Below are positions 9,027 to 17,128 of a DNA stretch of 64,000 nucleotides, one piece after another. Within the stretch, counting starts at the first letter, position 1, and every line of letters starts with the position of its first letter. This DNA is from Mycobacterium nebraskense. GTDB lineage: Bacteria > Actinomycetota > Actinomycetes > Mycobacteriales > Mycobacteriaceae. The position numbers and the translations under genes were made by a program. The stretch is from the NCBI RefSeq assembly GCF_002102255.1, contig NZ_LQPH01000173.1, positions 62,001-126,000 of the forward strand. Reading direction: 5' to 3'. A model generated the notes under the pieces. That model saw only the letters and a program-made list of their open reading frames with translations. It had not been told where the DNA came from and made no database searches.

Positions 9027-9119
9027 CGCATGCTCCTTAAGTTTGCCAGTGTCCGCAGGCCGTTCCGGTCGTGGTGGGCCATTATTCCAGTGTCCACCAT
9101 GGCACGCCTTCGTGTTCAG

Positions 9120-9192
<73 letters not shown>

Positions 9193-9336
9193 TCGCGGTT
9201 GGCAGGCCAACCTGCGCTTACCTACCGGGGCTTACATGACACGCGCGCTCCCCGTTCTTTCGACTCACGGAAAGCGCGCTGATGCTGGGAAAACCCCGAG
9301 GTCCGAGTGTACAACGGTGCCGCACTCAGATACTAA

Positions 9337-9837
9337 TTACGCCGTTCTGACGACCTGGCCGGACTCTGGATCCCATCGCAGGTTGGCGGACCCGTCGGTG
9401 TGCTGGCTCATCAACGTGGTGTAGGCCTCGAAGACCACCTCACCCTGATCGTCGGTGCAGGTGTTCTTGGTGACGACGATGTCGGCGCCGAAGCGCTCGT
9501 CCACCGAGTGGACGTCCATGCGGGCCCATAGCTTGTCCCCGGCCAGCAGCGGCTTGTGGTACACGAACCGCTGGTCGACCTGGACGATCACCAGCGTCTC
9601 CATGCCGATGTCGACGTGCCGGAAGAAATCCAGCTGGACCCGCTTGGCGAGGATGGTCGTAAAGGTCAGCGGCGCGAGGATCCCGTCGTAGCCGAGTTCG
9701 GCGGCCGCGTCTTCCTCGAAGTAGGCCGGGTGGTCGTTCTTGACGGATTGCGCGAACTGACGGAGTTGCTCCCGCCCCACGACGAAGCAGTCAGGGTAGC
9801 GCCAGATCATTCCCCTGATGTCTGTCTTGAGCGCCAT
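9337..9837 (-). CDS. hadC: FAS-II 3-hydroxyacyl-ACP dehydratase subunit HadC
   Basis: A 166-residue hot-dog fold protein. The N-terminal MaoC-like half contains GREQLRQFAQSVKNDHPAYFEEDAA and LAPLTFTTILA. HadC is the non-catalytic substrate-binding partner that forms the HadBC dehydratase, which acts on long meromycolate intermediates in FAS-II. The start lies 3 bases after the hadB stop, the third gene of the hadABC unit. Length equals the known family length. Confidence 0.95.
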   Translation of the reverse strand: MALKTDIRGMIWRYPDCFVVGREQLRQFAQSVKNDHPAYFEEDAAAELGYDGILAPLTFTTILAKRVQLDFFRHVDIGMETLVIVQVDQRFVYHKPLLAGDKLWARMDVHSVDERFGADIVVTKNTCTDDQGEVVFEAYTTLMSQHTDGSANLRWDPESGQVVRTA

Positions 9838-9840
9838 GGG

Positions 9841-10269
9841 CTACGCCAGTATGGCGGACGCGATCGCCCTACCGAAGATCTTCTTGCCGCCCGTGGTGGC
9901 CGTCAGGGCGATCGTCACCGACTTGGTCTCGGGATCGACGGACTTGACCCGGCCGCTGAAGACGAGCTCGGCGCCCTTGCCGTCGTTGGGCACCGGCACC
10001 ACGGCGGTGAACCGCACGTTGTACTCGGTGACCGCACCGGGGTCACCGATCCACGAGGTGACGTAGCCGCCGCCGATACCCATGGTCAGCATGCCGTGCG
10101 CGATCGCGGTATCCAGCCCGACGACCTTGGCGATCTCGTCGTCCCAGTGGATCGGGTTCAAGTCGCCGGAAACCCCCGCATAATTCACCAGATCCTGTCG
10201 GGTCAGCGGGTAGGTCCGCTCGGGAAGCTGGTCACCCACCTTCACCGAGCTGAACTCACGCAGTGGCAT
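9841..10269 (-). CDS. hadB: FAS-II 3-hydroxyacyl-ACP dehydratase catalytic subunit HadB
   Basis: A 142-residue R-specific hydratase with the hydratase-2 motif in GDLNPIHWDDE, giving Asp36, Asn38 and His41 as the catalytic residues known for HadB. HadB pairs with HadA or HadC to dehydrate beta-hydroxyacyl-ACP in mycolic acid elongation; HadAB is inactivated by thiacetazone and isoxyl. The ATG at 10269 (MPLREFSS) gives the family length and overlaps the hadA end by 14 bases, indicating tight coupling. Confidence 0.96.
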   Translation of the reverse strand: MPLREFSSVKVGDQLPERTYPLTRQDLVNYAGVSGDLNPIHWDDEIAKVVGLDTAIAHGMLTMGIGGGYVTSWIGDPGAVTEYNVRFTAVVPVPNDGKGAELVFSGRVKSVDPETKSVTIALTATTGGKKIFGRAIASAILA

Positions 10270-10735
10270 CAGTAAATCCCTCTTCTCCCTCGTCACCGGC
10301 ACGGCCCGCCAGGGTCGTGTAGGTCTCCTGCACAGTTTCGCCCGCTTCGTTGGTGATGATGTTCTTGGTCACGATGATCTGGGTGCCGTGCGACACCCGC
10401 ACCGCGTCCACGTAGACGTCGCAGTACAGCTTGTCACCCGCCACGATCGGCGCATTGAACTTCAGCACCTGGTCGACCTGCACGATCTGCTGATCGGTGA
10501 ACCCGATACCCGCGTACTTGAAGAACGACGTCTGCGCCTTGTAGCCGAACACACAGATGAACGTCAACGGGGCCGGCAGCCCGGCATAGCCGAGTTCGGC
10601 TGCCGCCTTCTCCTCGAGAAATGCGGCGTCGTCATTTTGCACGGCGATGGCGTGCTCGCGGATCTTCTCCCGCTCCACGACGTAATGGTCGGGATAGCGG
10701 TAATGCATACCGACGATGTCTTGGCTTAACGGCAC
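10256..10735 (-). CDS. hadA: FAS-II 3-hydroxyacyl-ACP dehydratase subunit HadA
   Basis: A 159-residue hot-dog fold protein with a GTG start (VPLSQDIVGMHYRYPDHYVVEREKI). HadA is the substrate-stabilising subunit of the HadAB dehydratase; the Cys in FICVFGYK corresponds to the Cys61 region modified by activated thiacetazone/isoxyl. It is the first gene of hadABC and lies 49 bases after rpmG. A TAGATT sequence 8 bases upstream of the GTG suggests a leaderless transcript. Confidence 0.94.
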   Translation of the reverse strand: MPLSQDIVGMHYRYPDHYVVEREKIREHAIAVQNDDAAFLEEKAAAELGYAGLPAPLTFICVFGYKAQTSFFKYAGIGFTDQQIVQVDQVLKFNAPIVAGDKLYCDVYVDAVRVSHGTQIIVTKNIITNEAGETVQETYTTLAGRAGDEGEEGFTDATA

Positions 10736-10743
10736 GGCTCTAA

Positions 10744-10749
10744 AATCTA
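10744..10749 (-). promoter_or_regulatory. Candidate -10 element for hadABC
   Basis: On the minus strand TAGATT ends 8 bases before the hadA GTG. This spacing would place the transcription start at or near the first base of the start codon. No clear -35 was found, and the -10 call is by eye. Confidence 0.35.
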
Positions 10750-10784
10750 CCTAGTCTGTCTGAATAAACGGGCGCGGGTCGTCG

Positions 10785-10952
10785 CTACCGTGTCTCTCGG
10801 TGCGCCTGGTGCTTGCCGCAGTTCGGGCAGAACTTCTTCAGCTCCATGCGGTCCGGGTCGTTCCGGCGGTTCTTCTTGGTGATGTAGTTGCGGTGCTTGC
10901 ACACCTCGCATGCCAAGGTGATCTTCGGCCGCACGTCGGTACTGGAAGCCAT
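10785..10952 (-). CDS. rpmG: 50S ribosomal protein L33, zinc-binding form
   Basis: A 55-residue L33, starting MASSTDVRPKITLACEVC and ending HQAHRETR. Two CxxC pairs, CEVC and CPNC, show the zinc-binding (C+) form. This paralog is the rpmG2 copy next to hadA in M. tuberculosis. In mycobacteria C+ ribosomal proteins are replaced by zinc-free paralogs under zinc starvation. The gene is short and out of frame with the longer open frame that covers it on the same strand. Confidence 0.93.
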   Translation of the reverse strand: MASSTDVRPKITLACEVCKHRNYITKKNRRNDPDRMELKKFCPNCGKHQAHRETR

Positions 10953-10996
10953 GACGGTTCTCTCTCAAATCTCTCAAGGTGTGCATTGTTGTGTTG

Positions 10997-11070
<74 letters not shown>

Positions 11071-11122
11071 TCTGGCCACCCCCTTCGGGGTCGGGGCCGC
11101 CACGCCTGCTCGGCGTCCGCCG

Positions 11123-11195
11123 AGCCCCCTAACGGAATCGAACCGTTGACCTTTTCCTTACCATGGAAACGCTCTACCGACTGAGCTAAGGGGGC
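11123..11195 (-). tRNA. thrT: tRNA-Thr (GGT)
   Basis: Minus-strand cloverleaf of 73 bases. The acceptor GCCCCCT pairs with AGGGGGC, and the discriminator is T, as expected for threonine. The anticodon loop is ATGGTAA (GGT). It lies 52 bases upstream of tRNA-Met. Confidence 0.95.
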
Positions 11196-11272
11196 CATTC
11201 ACCCGAATCGGACAGTGCCGCGGGCCTAAAAGAGGGTACAGCCTGGCTCGCAACCGGACCAAACCACGGGCT

Positions 11273-11482
11273 TTACGAAGCTCCGCCGCCGCTACGGCGC
11301 GGCTGCCAGGCGCTGAGGTCGCTGAACTCGTCGTAATCTTCGTCCGGTTCGCCGTTATCGACTCCGGAGAGGAGTGTGCGCAACGCGAGATTGACGGCCT
11401 CGCGGGCATCGGCCAGCTGGAAGCGGCGGATCGCCTCGTCGATCAGATCGACGTCGATCTCGATTTCGACCTTCTTCCTCAT
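11273..11482 (-). CDS. VapB-like ribbon-helix-helix antitoxin, orphan
   Basis: A 69-residue protein starting MRKKVEIEIDVDLIDEAIRRFQLADAREAVNLAL. A beta strand followed by two helices is the VapB-type ribbon-helix-helix N-terminus. The C-terminal tail DEDYDEFSDLSAWQPRRSGG has the acidic/aromatic character of toxin-binding tails. The ATG at 11482 is preferred because upstream sequence reads as a divergent promoter region. No PIN-domain toxin is adjacent: the neighbours are tRNA-Thr and a divergent hydrolase. It occupies the place of the small hypothetical gene beside Rv0634c in M. tuberculosis, so it is an orphan or has become an independent regulator. Confidence 0.7.
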   Translation of the reverse strand: MRKKVEIEIDVDLIDEAIRRFQLADAREAVNLALRTLLSGVDNGEPDEDYDEFSDLSAWQPRRSGGGAS

Positions 11483-11592
11483 GTGCCAACAATACCCACT
11501 GGACAGCAGCGCAATCGCTGCTCGCAGGCGGTATTCGGCAAAGTTCGAGGCGGCGTTGCGGACCCTTGGTGAGCACGTCCTAGTCTGGTCAC

Positions 11593-12306
11593 GTGCCAAC
11601 GGACCGGCTGTACTTTCGTCAACTGCTCTCCGGTCGCGACTTCGCCGCCGGCGACATGTTCGCGACCCAAATGCGCAACTTCGCCTACCTGATCGGCGAT
11701 CGCCAAACGGGCGACTGCGTGGTGGTGGACCCCGCGTACGCGGCCGGCGAACTCCTCGACACGCTCGAGGCCGACGGCATGCACCTGTCCGGGGTGCTGG
11801 TGACGCACCATCATCCCGACCATGTGGGCGGATCGATGATGGGCTTTACGCTGCAGGGCCTGGCGGAGCTGCTGGAACGGAAAGCGGTGCCGGTGCACGT
11901 CAATACCCATGAGGCCCAATGGGTTTCGCGAGTTACCGGAATCAGCCTCGGCGACCTCACCGCTCATGAGAATCGCGACAAAGTCAGCATCGGCGATATC
12001 GAAATCGAGTTGCTGCACACTCCCGGCCACACCCCCGGCAGCCAGTGCTTCCTGCTCGACGGCCGCCTCGTCGCCGGTGACACGTTGTTCCTGGAGGGCT
12101 GCGGTCGGACCGACTTTCCCGGGGGCGACTCCGACGAGATGTACCGCAGCCTGCAGCAACTCGCGACCCTGCCCGGTGATCCGACGGTTTTTCCCGGGCA
12201 CTGGTATTCGGCCGAGCCGAGCGCTTCGCTGTCGGAAGTCAAGCGTTCCAACTACGTGTATCAGGCCGCCGACCTGGCCCAATGGCGAATGCTGATGGGC
12301 GGCTGA
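11593..12306 (+). CDS. Glyoxalase II-like metallo-beta-lactamase-fold hydrolase
   Basis: A 237-residue protein (GTG start) of the metallo-beta-lactamase fold. The first metal motif is THHHPDH (the HxHxDH pattern), followed by HTPGHTPGS, VAGDTLF (bridging Asp) and PGHWYS for the last His. These match class B hydroxyacylglutathione hydrolase-like enzymes. Mycobacteria lack glutathione, so the substrate may be a mycothiol thioester or another thiol adduct; this is inference. It corresponds to Rv0634c. The GTG directly follows a divergent intergenic region shared with the VapB-like gene. Confidence 0.88.
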   Translation: MPTDRLYFRQLLSGRDFAAGDMFATQMRNFAYLIGDRQTGDCVVVDPAYAAGELLDTLEADGMHLSGVLVTHHHPDHVGGSMMGFTLQGLAELLERKAVPVHVNTHEAQWVSRVTGISLGDLTAHENRDKVSIGDIEIELLHTPGHTPGSQCFLLDGRLVAGDTLFLEGCGRTDFPGGDSDEMYRSLQQLATLPGDPTVFPGHWYSAEPSASLSEVKRSNYVYQAADLAQWRMLMGG

Positions 12307-12375
12307 GGCGGGCGGCGATCGCTCGATCAGAACGAGCCGGCAACCGGCCTGTGATATAAGCGGAAGGTGGATTCC

Positions 12376-13209
12376 ATGGGGTGGATCCCGGACGGCTGGC
12401 ACGGAATCACGCATGTTGGGTCCAGCACCTGGATCGCGTGGGCGGCCTGGGCGGCGATCGCCCTCGCCGTCGTCACCCTCGTCTTCACGAACCGGCAGAT
12501 CACCCGCAACCGTCGACTGGTCGCGGAGCAGACGCGGCCGCAGGTCGCGATGTTCATGGAACCGCATGCGGCCGACTGGCACGTCATCGAACTGGTGGTC
12601 AGGAACTTCGGTCAGACCGCGGCCTACGACATCACGTTCTCGTTCATGAACCCGCCGACGGTGGCCGAATACGAGAACGCCACCGACGGCTACGCCGACG
12701 TTGCCGAACTGCGCCTCCCCCGCGAGCTGCCGGTGCTGGCCCCCGGCCAGGAATGGCGCATGGTGTGGGATTCCGCGCTCGACCGTGCCGAGATCGGCAG
12801 TGGCATCGAGTCGCGCTTCAGCGGCACCATCACCTACTTCGACCGGCCGGCGCACCCGCGCGGGCGGCGGTTCTGGGAGCGCGAACGCCAGCCGCTTCAG
12901 ACCCAGGTGGTGCTGGACTGGGACTCCTTGCCACCGGTCCAGCGCATCGAGCTGATGACCACCCACGACCTGGCGAAGCGGGAGAAGCAGAAGCTGGAGC
13001 TGCTGCGCGGCCTGCTGACCTACTTCCACTACGCCAGCAAGGAAACCCGCCCCGAGGTGTTCCGCAGCGAGATCGAACGGATCAACGGCGCCGTGCGGGA
13101 AACGCAGGACAGATGGCGCACCCGCCAGCTCGACGAGCCCACCGATGTCAGCCTGCGTTGGGGTGAGGCCGAGGACGAACTGGGCAAACACCACAGTCAG
13201 CCCGCGTGA
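12376..13209 (+). CDS. Membrane-anchored hypothetical protein (Rv0633c-like)
   Basis: A 277-residue protein of unknown function. One transmembrane helix near residues 18-37 (WIAWAAWAAIALAVVTLVF) is followed by a soluble beta-rich region with a hydrophilic helical C-terminus. GGAAGG lies 8 bases before the ATG at 12376; a GTG at 12367 would add three residues but overlaps that ribosome site. Position between the glyoxalase II-like gene and echA3 matches Rv0633c. No catalytic motif is recognised; the region beginning RPQVAMFMEP resembles cytosolic domains of small anchored proteins. Confidence 0.72.
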   Translation: MGWIPDGWHGITHVGSSTWIAWAAWAAIALAVVTLVFTNRQITRNRRLVAEQTRPQVAMFMEPHAADWHVIELVVRNFGQTAAYDITFSFMNPPTVAEYENATDGYADVAELRLPRELPVLAPGQEWRMVWDSALDRAEIGSGIESRFSGTITYFDRPAHPRGRRFWERERQPLQTQVVLDWDSLPPVQRIELMTTHDLAKREKQKLELLRGLLTYFHYASKETRPEVFRSEIERINGAVRETQDRWRTRQLDEPTDVSLRWGEAEDELGKHHSQPA

Positions 13210-13229
13210 CGGCAAGGAGCCAGCAACCG

Positions 13230-13925
13230 ATGAGCGGCCCGGTCCACTACAGCCTCAAGGATTCCATCGCGGTCATCAGGATGGACGACGGCAAAGTCAA
13301 CGCCTTGGGCCCGACGATGCAGCAGGCCCTGGGCGAGGCGATCGACCGGGCGGACGCGGACAACGCCGGGGCGTTGGTGATCACCGGGAACGAGCGGGTG
13401 TTCAGCGGCGGATTCGACCTGAAGATCCTGACCTCCGGCCAGGCGCAGCCGGCGATCGACATGCTGCGGGGCGGCTTCGAGCTGGCCTACCGGCTGTTGT
13501 CCCATCCCAAGCCGGTCGTGATGGCCTGCACCGGCCACGCCATCGCGATGGGAGCGTTCCTGCTGTCGTCCGGCGACCACCGGGTGGCCGCACACGCCTA
13601 CAACATTCAGGCCAACGAGGTGGCGATCGGCATGGTCATCCCGTACGCGGCCCTGGAGATCATGAAGCTGCGGCTGACACAGTCGGCCTACCAGCAAGCC
13701 GCGGGACTGGCCAAGACATTCTTCGGTGAGACCGCGCTGGCCGCCGGCTTCGTCGACGAGATCGTGCCGCCCGAGATCGTGGTCAGCCGCGCCGAAGAAG
13801 CCGCGCGCGAATTCGCCGGTCTGCACCAACACGCCCACGCCGCAACGAAGTTGCGCGCCCGCGCCGACGCGCTGAAGGCCATTCGCGCCGGGATCGACGG
13901 CATCGAGGCCGAGTTCGGGCTGTAG
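13230..13925 (+). CDS. echA3: Enoyl-CoA hydratase/isomerase family protein EchA3
   Basis: A 231-residue crotonase-fold protein. The oxyanion-hole segments are VFSGGFDLKIL and GHAIAMGAFLLSSGDHRV. The second catalytic Glu position of classical enoyl-CoA hydratases is occupied by other residues (EVAIGMVIPYAALE), so the exact reaction is uncertain. Sequence and length agree with EchA3 (Rv0632c). The ATG at 13230 follows AAGGAG by 10 bases; a GTG at 13206 overlapping the previous stop lacks a ribosome site. Confidence 0.9.
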   Translation: MSGPVHYSLKDSIAVIRMDDGKVNALGPTMQQALGEAIDRADADNAGALVITGNERVFSGGFDLKILTSGQAQPAIDMLRGGFELAYRLLSHPKPVVMACTGHAIAMGAFLLSSGDHRVAAHAYNIQANEVAIGMVIPYAALEIMKLRLTQSAYQQAAGLAKTFFGETALAAGFVDEIVPPEIVVSRAEEAAREFAGLHQHAHAATKLRARADALKAIRAGIDGIEAEFGL

Positions 13926-14027
13926 AGCGGCCCGGGCCCGGCCTGGCCACGTCGACCGGCGCCATGCGCTGGGCCAACGGCGATGCTGAAGGAACTCTCA
14001 CCGCGGGTATTGATGAGCTGAAAGGCC

Positions 14028-14060
14028 AACGCGGTGGCCGCTACTAGCCGCCACCGCGTT
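14028..14060. terminator. Hairpin between convergent genes
   Basis: AACGCGGTGGC at 14028-14038 and its exact complement GCCACCGCGTT at 14050-14060 form an 11-bp stem with an 11-base loop. It lies between the ends of echA3 (+) and the patatin gene (-), where a bidirectional terminator is expected. It lacks a strong T-run, as is usual in mycobacteria. Confidence 0.6.
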
Positions 14061-14119
14061 CCCTTCGCCTCCTCGCGGCCAGTGTGACACGTGCGTGACG
14101 TGCCGTCACTTCACTCCGT

Positions 14120-15115
14120 TCATCGGAACCGGTTCAGATATGCCGGCCAATCCCAAGTCGCCAGGAAATCCCGCGCCGCCGCATAGCCTCGGTCGTAGAG
14201 CTCTTCCAGGCGGCCCCTGGAAATGCCGAAGTCGAGAACGCTCACGTCGGTGGAGGCGACTCCGATGGTGCGGCACTTGACCCACGGCAGGCTGAGCTGC
14301 GCCTGATCGTGGCCGACCAACATGGTGGTGAAGAGGCTTTGCAGCAGGGCGGATTGTTTGAGGAATCGCAGCGGGCGCAAGGCGGGGAACACCTGATCCA
14401 CGCCCTCGGCGAGCTTGGGCATCACCGTGATTCCGAACGTCGGCCAGCGCGGTGGTTTGCCGTCGGTGCGGTCCAGCGAGTCGACCGGGAAATTCGACAG
14501 CACCCCACCGTCGACCAGGTTGGACGTGAGCCCCAGGGTGTCGGTCAGCGTGACCGGCGGGTAGAAGAACGGGATCGCCATCGAGGCGCGGACCGCATCG
14601 GCGACGGGCTGCTCGTCGGGGTCGAGCCCGTAGAGCCGCCGATAATCCCACGGCAGCCGCACCAGCTGCGCCGCGGTGATGTCGGCGACGGTGACCGCCA
14701 CCTTGTAGCGCCGTTCCGGGGGGAGGTCGTCGTCGTCCAGGGCCAGATCGCCGAATGTGACCACCCCCAGGTTCTTCAGCTCGCTACGGATCCAGTCATG
14801 GGCGAAATCGCCGCGATACATGGACGTGTCTCGCACCAGCCCCCACGCGGAACCGACGATCGGCACCGGCCCCGCGTCGCGCCACTTGCGCAACGGCACC
14901 GACAGCGCGAGCTCTCGGAGGTGACCACCGGTCAGTTGGTCGCCCTGGGACGCGGCCGCCGAGATCACCGCGACCACCGAGCCGGCCGAAACGCCCGACA
15001 CCCGGTAGGCCGAGTACCCGGCATCCATCAGCCCGGCGACCGCGCCGACCAGGCCGACGAACTTCACGCCCCCGCCGGAGAGAACGAGGTCTACCGGTTT
15101 CGTCTCGGCCGCCAT
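14120..15115 (-). CDS. Patatin-like phospholipase
   Basis: A 331-residue patatin-fold lipid acyl hydrolase. The oxyanion loop SGGGVKF (residues 13-19), the nucleophile elbow GVSAGS (Ser43) and the catalytic Asp in LVDGGVLSNFP (about residue 212) are all present, so a Ser-Asp dyad is predicted. No signal peptide is seen, so it is likely cytosolic. Its start lies only one base after the cynS stop, suggesting one transcript with cyanase. It has no counterpart between echA3 and recC in M. tuberculosis, so it is part of an insertion relative to that genome. Confidence 0.86.
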   Translation of the reverse strand: MAAETKPVDLVLSGGGVKFVGLVGAVAGLMDAGYSAYRVSGVSAGSVVAVISAAASQGDQLTGGHLRELALSVPLRKWRDAGPVPIVGSAWGLVRDTSMYRGDFAHDWIRSELKNLGVVTFGDLALDDDDLPPERRYKVAVTVADITAAQLVRLPWDYRRLYGLDPDEQPVADAVRASMAIPFFYPPVTLTDTLGLTSNLVDGGVLSNFPVDSLDRTDGKPPRWPTFGITVMPKLAEGVDQVFPALRPLRFLKQSALLQSLFTTMLVGHDQAQLSLPWVKCRTIGVASTDVSVLDFGISRGRLEELYDRGYAAARDFLATWDWPAYLNRFR

Positions 15116-15116
15116 C

Positions 15117-15572
15117 TCAGGTGTCCGCCGAAACCCATTGATAGGGAAGGAATTTGCCGTCCAGAGTCACCACGACGCGATCGCCGGACGGGTGCGATTT
15201 CTTCTGCAGATCGACGCTGAAGTTGATCGCGCTCATGATGCCGTCGCCGAACTGTTCATGTATCAGCTCCTTGATGGCGCCGCCGTAGACCTGCAGGGCC
15301 TCGTAGAAGCGGTAGATCGTCGGGTCGGTGGGGACAGCGGTGGGCAGACCCCCACGCATGGGCGGCGCCGCCAGCACGGGCAGCACCGACTCGTCCAGGT
15401 TCAGCTTCTCGACGAGAATCCTTGCCAGCTCAGCGGGAATGGGGTGTTGGCCGAGCAACGCCGAGGTGGTCCACAGCACCGGCCTGTCGATGGCGTCGGC
15501 CAACTGCTGCCACGTCAGGCCGAGCCTCAGGCGAGCCAGGACGATCTGCTCGGTGATCTCATGTCTGTTCAT
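15117..15572 (-). CDS. cynS: Cyanate hydratase (cyanase)
   Basis: A 151-residue cyanase. An N-terminal helical domain (MNRHEITEQIVLARLRLGLT) is followed by the C-terminal catalytic domain. Arg88, Glu91 and Ser114 (in TIYRFYEAL and GIMSAINF) align with E. coli catalytic Arg96, Glu99 and Ser122 at a constant offset of 8. The enzyme converts cyanate plus bicarbonate to ammonia and carbon dioxide. No cynT carbonic anhydrase or cynX/cynR is nearby; the only co-transcribed neighbour is a patatin lipase, an unusual partner. Confidence 0.93.
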   Translation of the reverse strand: MNRHEITEQIVLARLRLGLTWQQLADAIDRPVLWTTSALLGQHPIPAELARILVEKLNLDESVLPVLAAPPMRGGLPTAVPTDPTIYRFYEALQVYGGAIKELIHEQFGDGIMSAINFSVDLQKKSHPSGDRVVVTLDGKFLPYQWVSADT

Positions 15573-15654
15573 GGCCCCAAGCATGCACGTATGAGGGCCG
15601 CGCTGTGTCGGGACCATGAGGCGCTCGGGGGATACCTTCGGGAACCGGCGATCG

Positions 15655-16434
15655 TCACCCCGGCTTCGTCGCGGTGACCAGGCGCGTGGAAAACCACGGA
15701 CCGCCGTAGTACATACGCCATCCGAGGTTGCGGCGCCGCACGTTTCGCCAACCGAGTTCCCGTAGGTGCGCGGCATGCTGACGCGTCTCCCACAGGTCCG
15801 CGATGGCCAGCCGGCCACCCGGCCGCAGCACCCGAACCGCTTCGTCGAGGGCCTTCCGCCGGCCGGCGCGCGTCGGAATGTTGTGGATGGCAAGGTTGCT
15901 GACGATCACGTCGACGCTGTCGTCGGCGAACGGCAGGGCGGTCATGTCGGCGGTGTGCACCTCGATGCGATCGGTGACGTTCTCCAACGCCGCGTTGGCC
16001 AGGGTGGCCTCCGGGGAGTTGTCCGTCTGGTCGGCGTGCCACAGATCGACGCCGATCGCGCGGCCCCGCGGCAACCGCTTGGCCGCGGCGAGCAGCACCG
16101 CACCGCGCCCGCAGCCGAGATCGAGCACCGTTTCGTCGCCCGCCGGCGCAAGATCGCCCAGCACCCGGTCCCACACCACGAACTTGCCGACCCGCGTCGC
16201 GTACGCGTAAAGGGCTGCGCTCGAAGCGATCCCGACGGCCGACGTTGCCGCCAGTGCCGCCGTCACCCGCTTGCCGCGCGCCCAGCTGATCGCGGCCCAC
16301 CCGGCCAGGGCGGCGGTTTGGGCGGCGATGCCGACAACCTGTCCGCGCGCCGAAACGGTGTGGAACGAGCCGTCGACTCCGTAGTCGCCCCGGTGGTCAT
16401 GCACGGTGACCAAGCTTACGACCGCTTTCGTCAC
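15655..16434 (-). CDS. Membrane-anchored SAM-dependent methyltransferase
   Basis: A 259-residue protein. The N-terminus has hydrophobic stretches around residues 34-75 (VVGIAAQTAALAGWAAI and VTAALAATSAVGIASSAAL), likely two membrane helices. A class I methyltransferase domain follows, with motif I VLDLGCGRGAVL and post-motif NLAIHNIPT. The GTG start at 16434 overlaps the upstream nitroreductase stop in a GTGA junction, which favours it over a downstream GTG at 16404. The substrate is unknown; the membrane anchor suggests a hydrophobic or quinone-like one (inference). Confidence 0.78.
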   Translation of the reverse strand: MTKAVVSLVTVHDHRGDYGVDGSFHTVSARGQVVGIAAQTAALAGWAAISWARGKRVTAALAATSAVGIASSAALYAYATRVGKFVVWDRVLGDLAPAGDETVLDLGCGRGAVLLAAAKRLPRGRAIGVDLWHADQTDNSPEATLANAALENVTDRIEVHTADMTALPFADDSVDVIVSNLAIHNIPTRAGRRKALDEAVRVLRPGGRLAIADLWETRQHAAHLRELGWRNVRRRNLGWRMYYGGPWFSTRLVTATKPG

Positions 16435-16946
16435 CAACGACCGTGGTGGACCACCTCGGCGAACGGCCGCCGATTCGGTTTGCGGATCGGGGTGAGCGGG
16501 CGGTCGGCGGGATACCCGACGCCGAGCAGGAAAGCCACCAGCCGGTCCTCGGGGACACCCAGGATGGCCCGCGCCTTCTCCTGGTCCCCGACCGACGAAT
16601 GCCCGGTCCCGATTCCCAGGTCCGTGGCCGCGATCATCATCGCCATCGTGGCCTGCCCGACGTCGTAGTTGTCGGTGACCAGCCTGCGCTCGTCGGGCGG
16701 CACGGGCACGACGATCGCAATCGCGGCCGCCGCGGCGGCGATGTGCCCGGCGCCCTGCCAGACGGTCGACAGGTCTTGCAGCTGCACCCGGTCGGTGACG
16801 ATCACGAAGTCCCACGGCTGCCGGTTCTTCGCCGACGGCGCGCGCCACCCGGCCTCGACGATGCGGTTCAGATCGTCTTCGGACACCGGCTCCGGCCGGT
16901 ATTGCCGGACGTTGCGCCGGGCGCGGATCGCATCCCAAGCCTCCAT
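16431..16946 (-). CDS. Nitroreductase-family flavoprotein
   Basis: A 171-residue FMN-dependent nitroreductase fold protein. The N-terminal FMN-phosphate binding segment is AIRARRNVRQYRPEPVSEDDL, followed by RAPSAKNRQPWDFVIV. The Gly-rich C-terminal part IGTGHSSVGDQEKARAILGVPED resembles the BluB/nitroreductase group. Members reduce nitro compounds, quinones or enones with NAD(P)H. The stop overlaps the methyltransferase start (GTGA), so the pair forms an operon. Confidence 0.85.
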   Translation of the reverse strand: MEAWDAIRARRNVRQYRPEPVSEDDLNRIVEAGWRAPSAKNRQPWDFVIVTDRVQLQDLSTVWQGAGHIAAAAAAIAIVVPVPPDERRLVTDNYDVGQATMAMMIAATDLGIGTGHSSVGDQEKARAILGVPEDRLVAFLLGVGYPADRPLTPIRKPNRRPFAEVVHHGRW

Positions 16947-17128
16947 GGTGTTCCCTCCTCAATCTCTGGCCGACTCCGGGTAAACGGGAGTAGCCTCATC
17001 CGAAATTCCCCGCATACGGGCCCGCCGAAGTTTCGTTCCGGCCCATCCGGGAAGCCATGGTGAACCAGCTGTGCCGCGCGCTCGTGAACCAGCTGAATGG
17101 CCCCGGATGCAGAAAGGCGCGAGCCGGC

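Noticed and set aside
11479..13215. 578-codon open frame on the minus strand
   Set aside because: Antisense to the glyoxalase II-like gene and the membrane protein, with no domain or ribosome site.
13964..14047. A 27-codon frame starting MRWANGDAEG in the echA3-patatin gap
   Set aside because: No ribosome site or family, and its end overlaps the hairpin at 14028-14060.
16435..16962. N-terminal extension of the membrane methyltransferase
   Set aside because: The extra residues are a wrong-frame copy of the nitroreductase gene; the GTGA junction at 16431-16434 sets the start.
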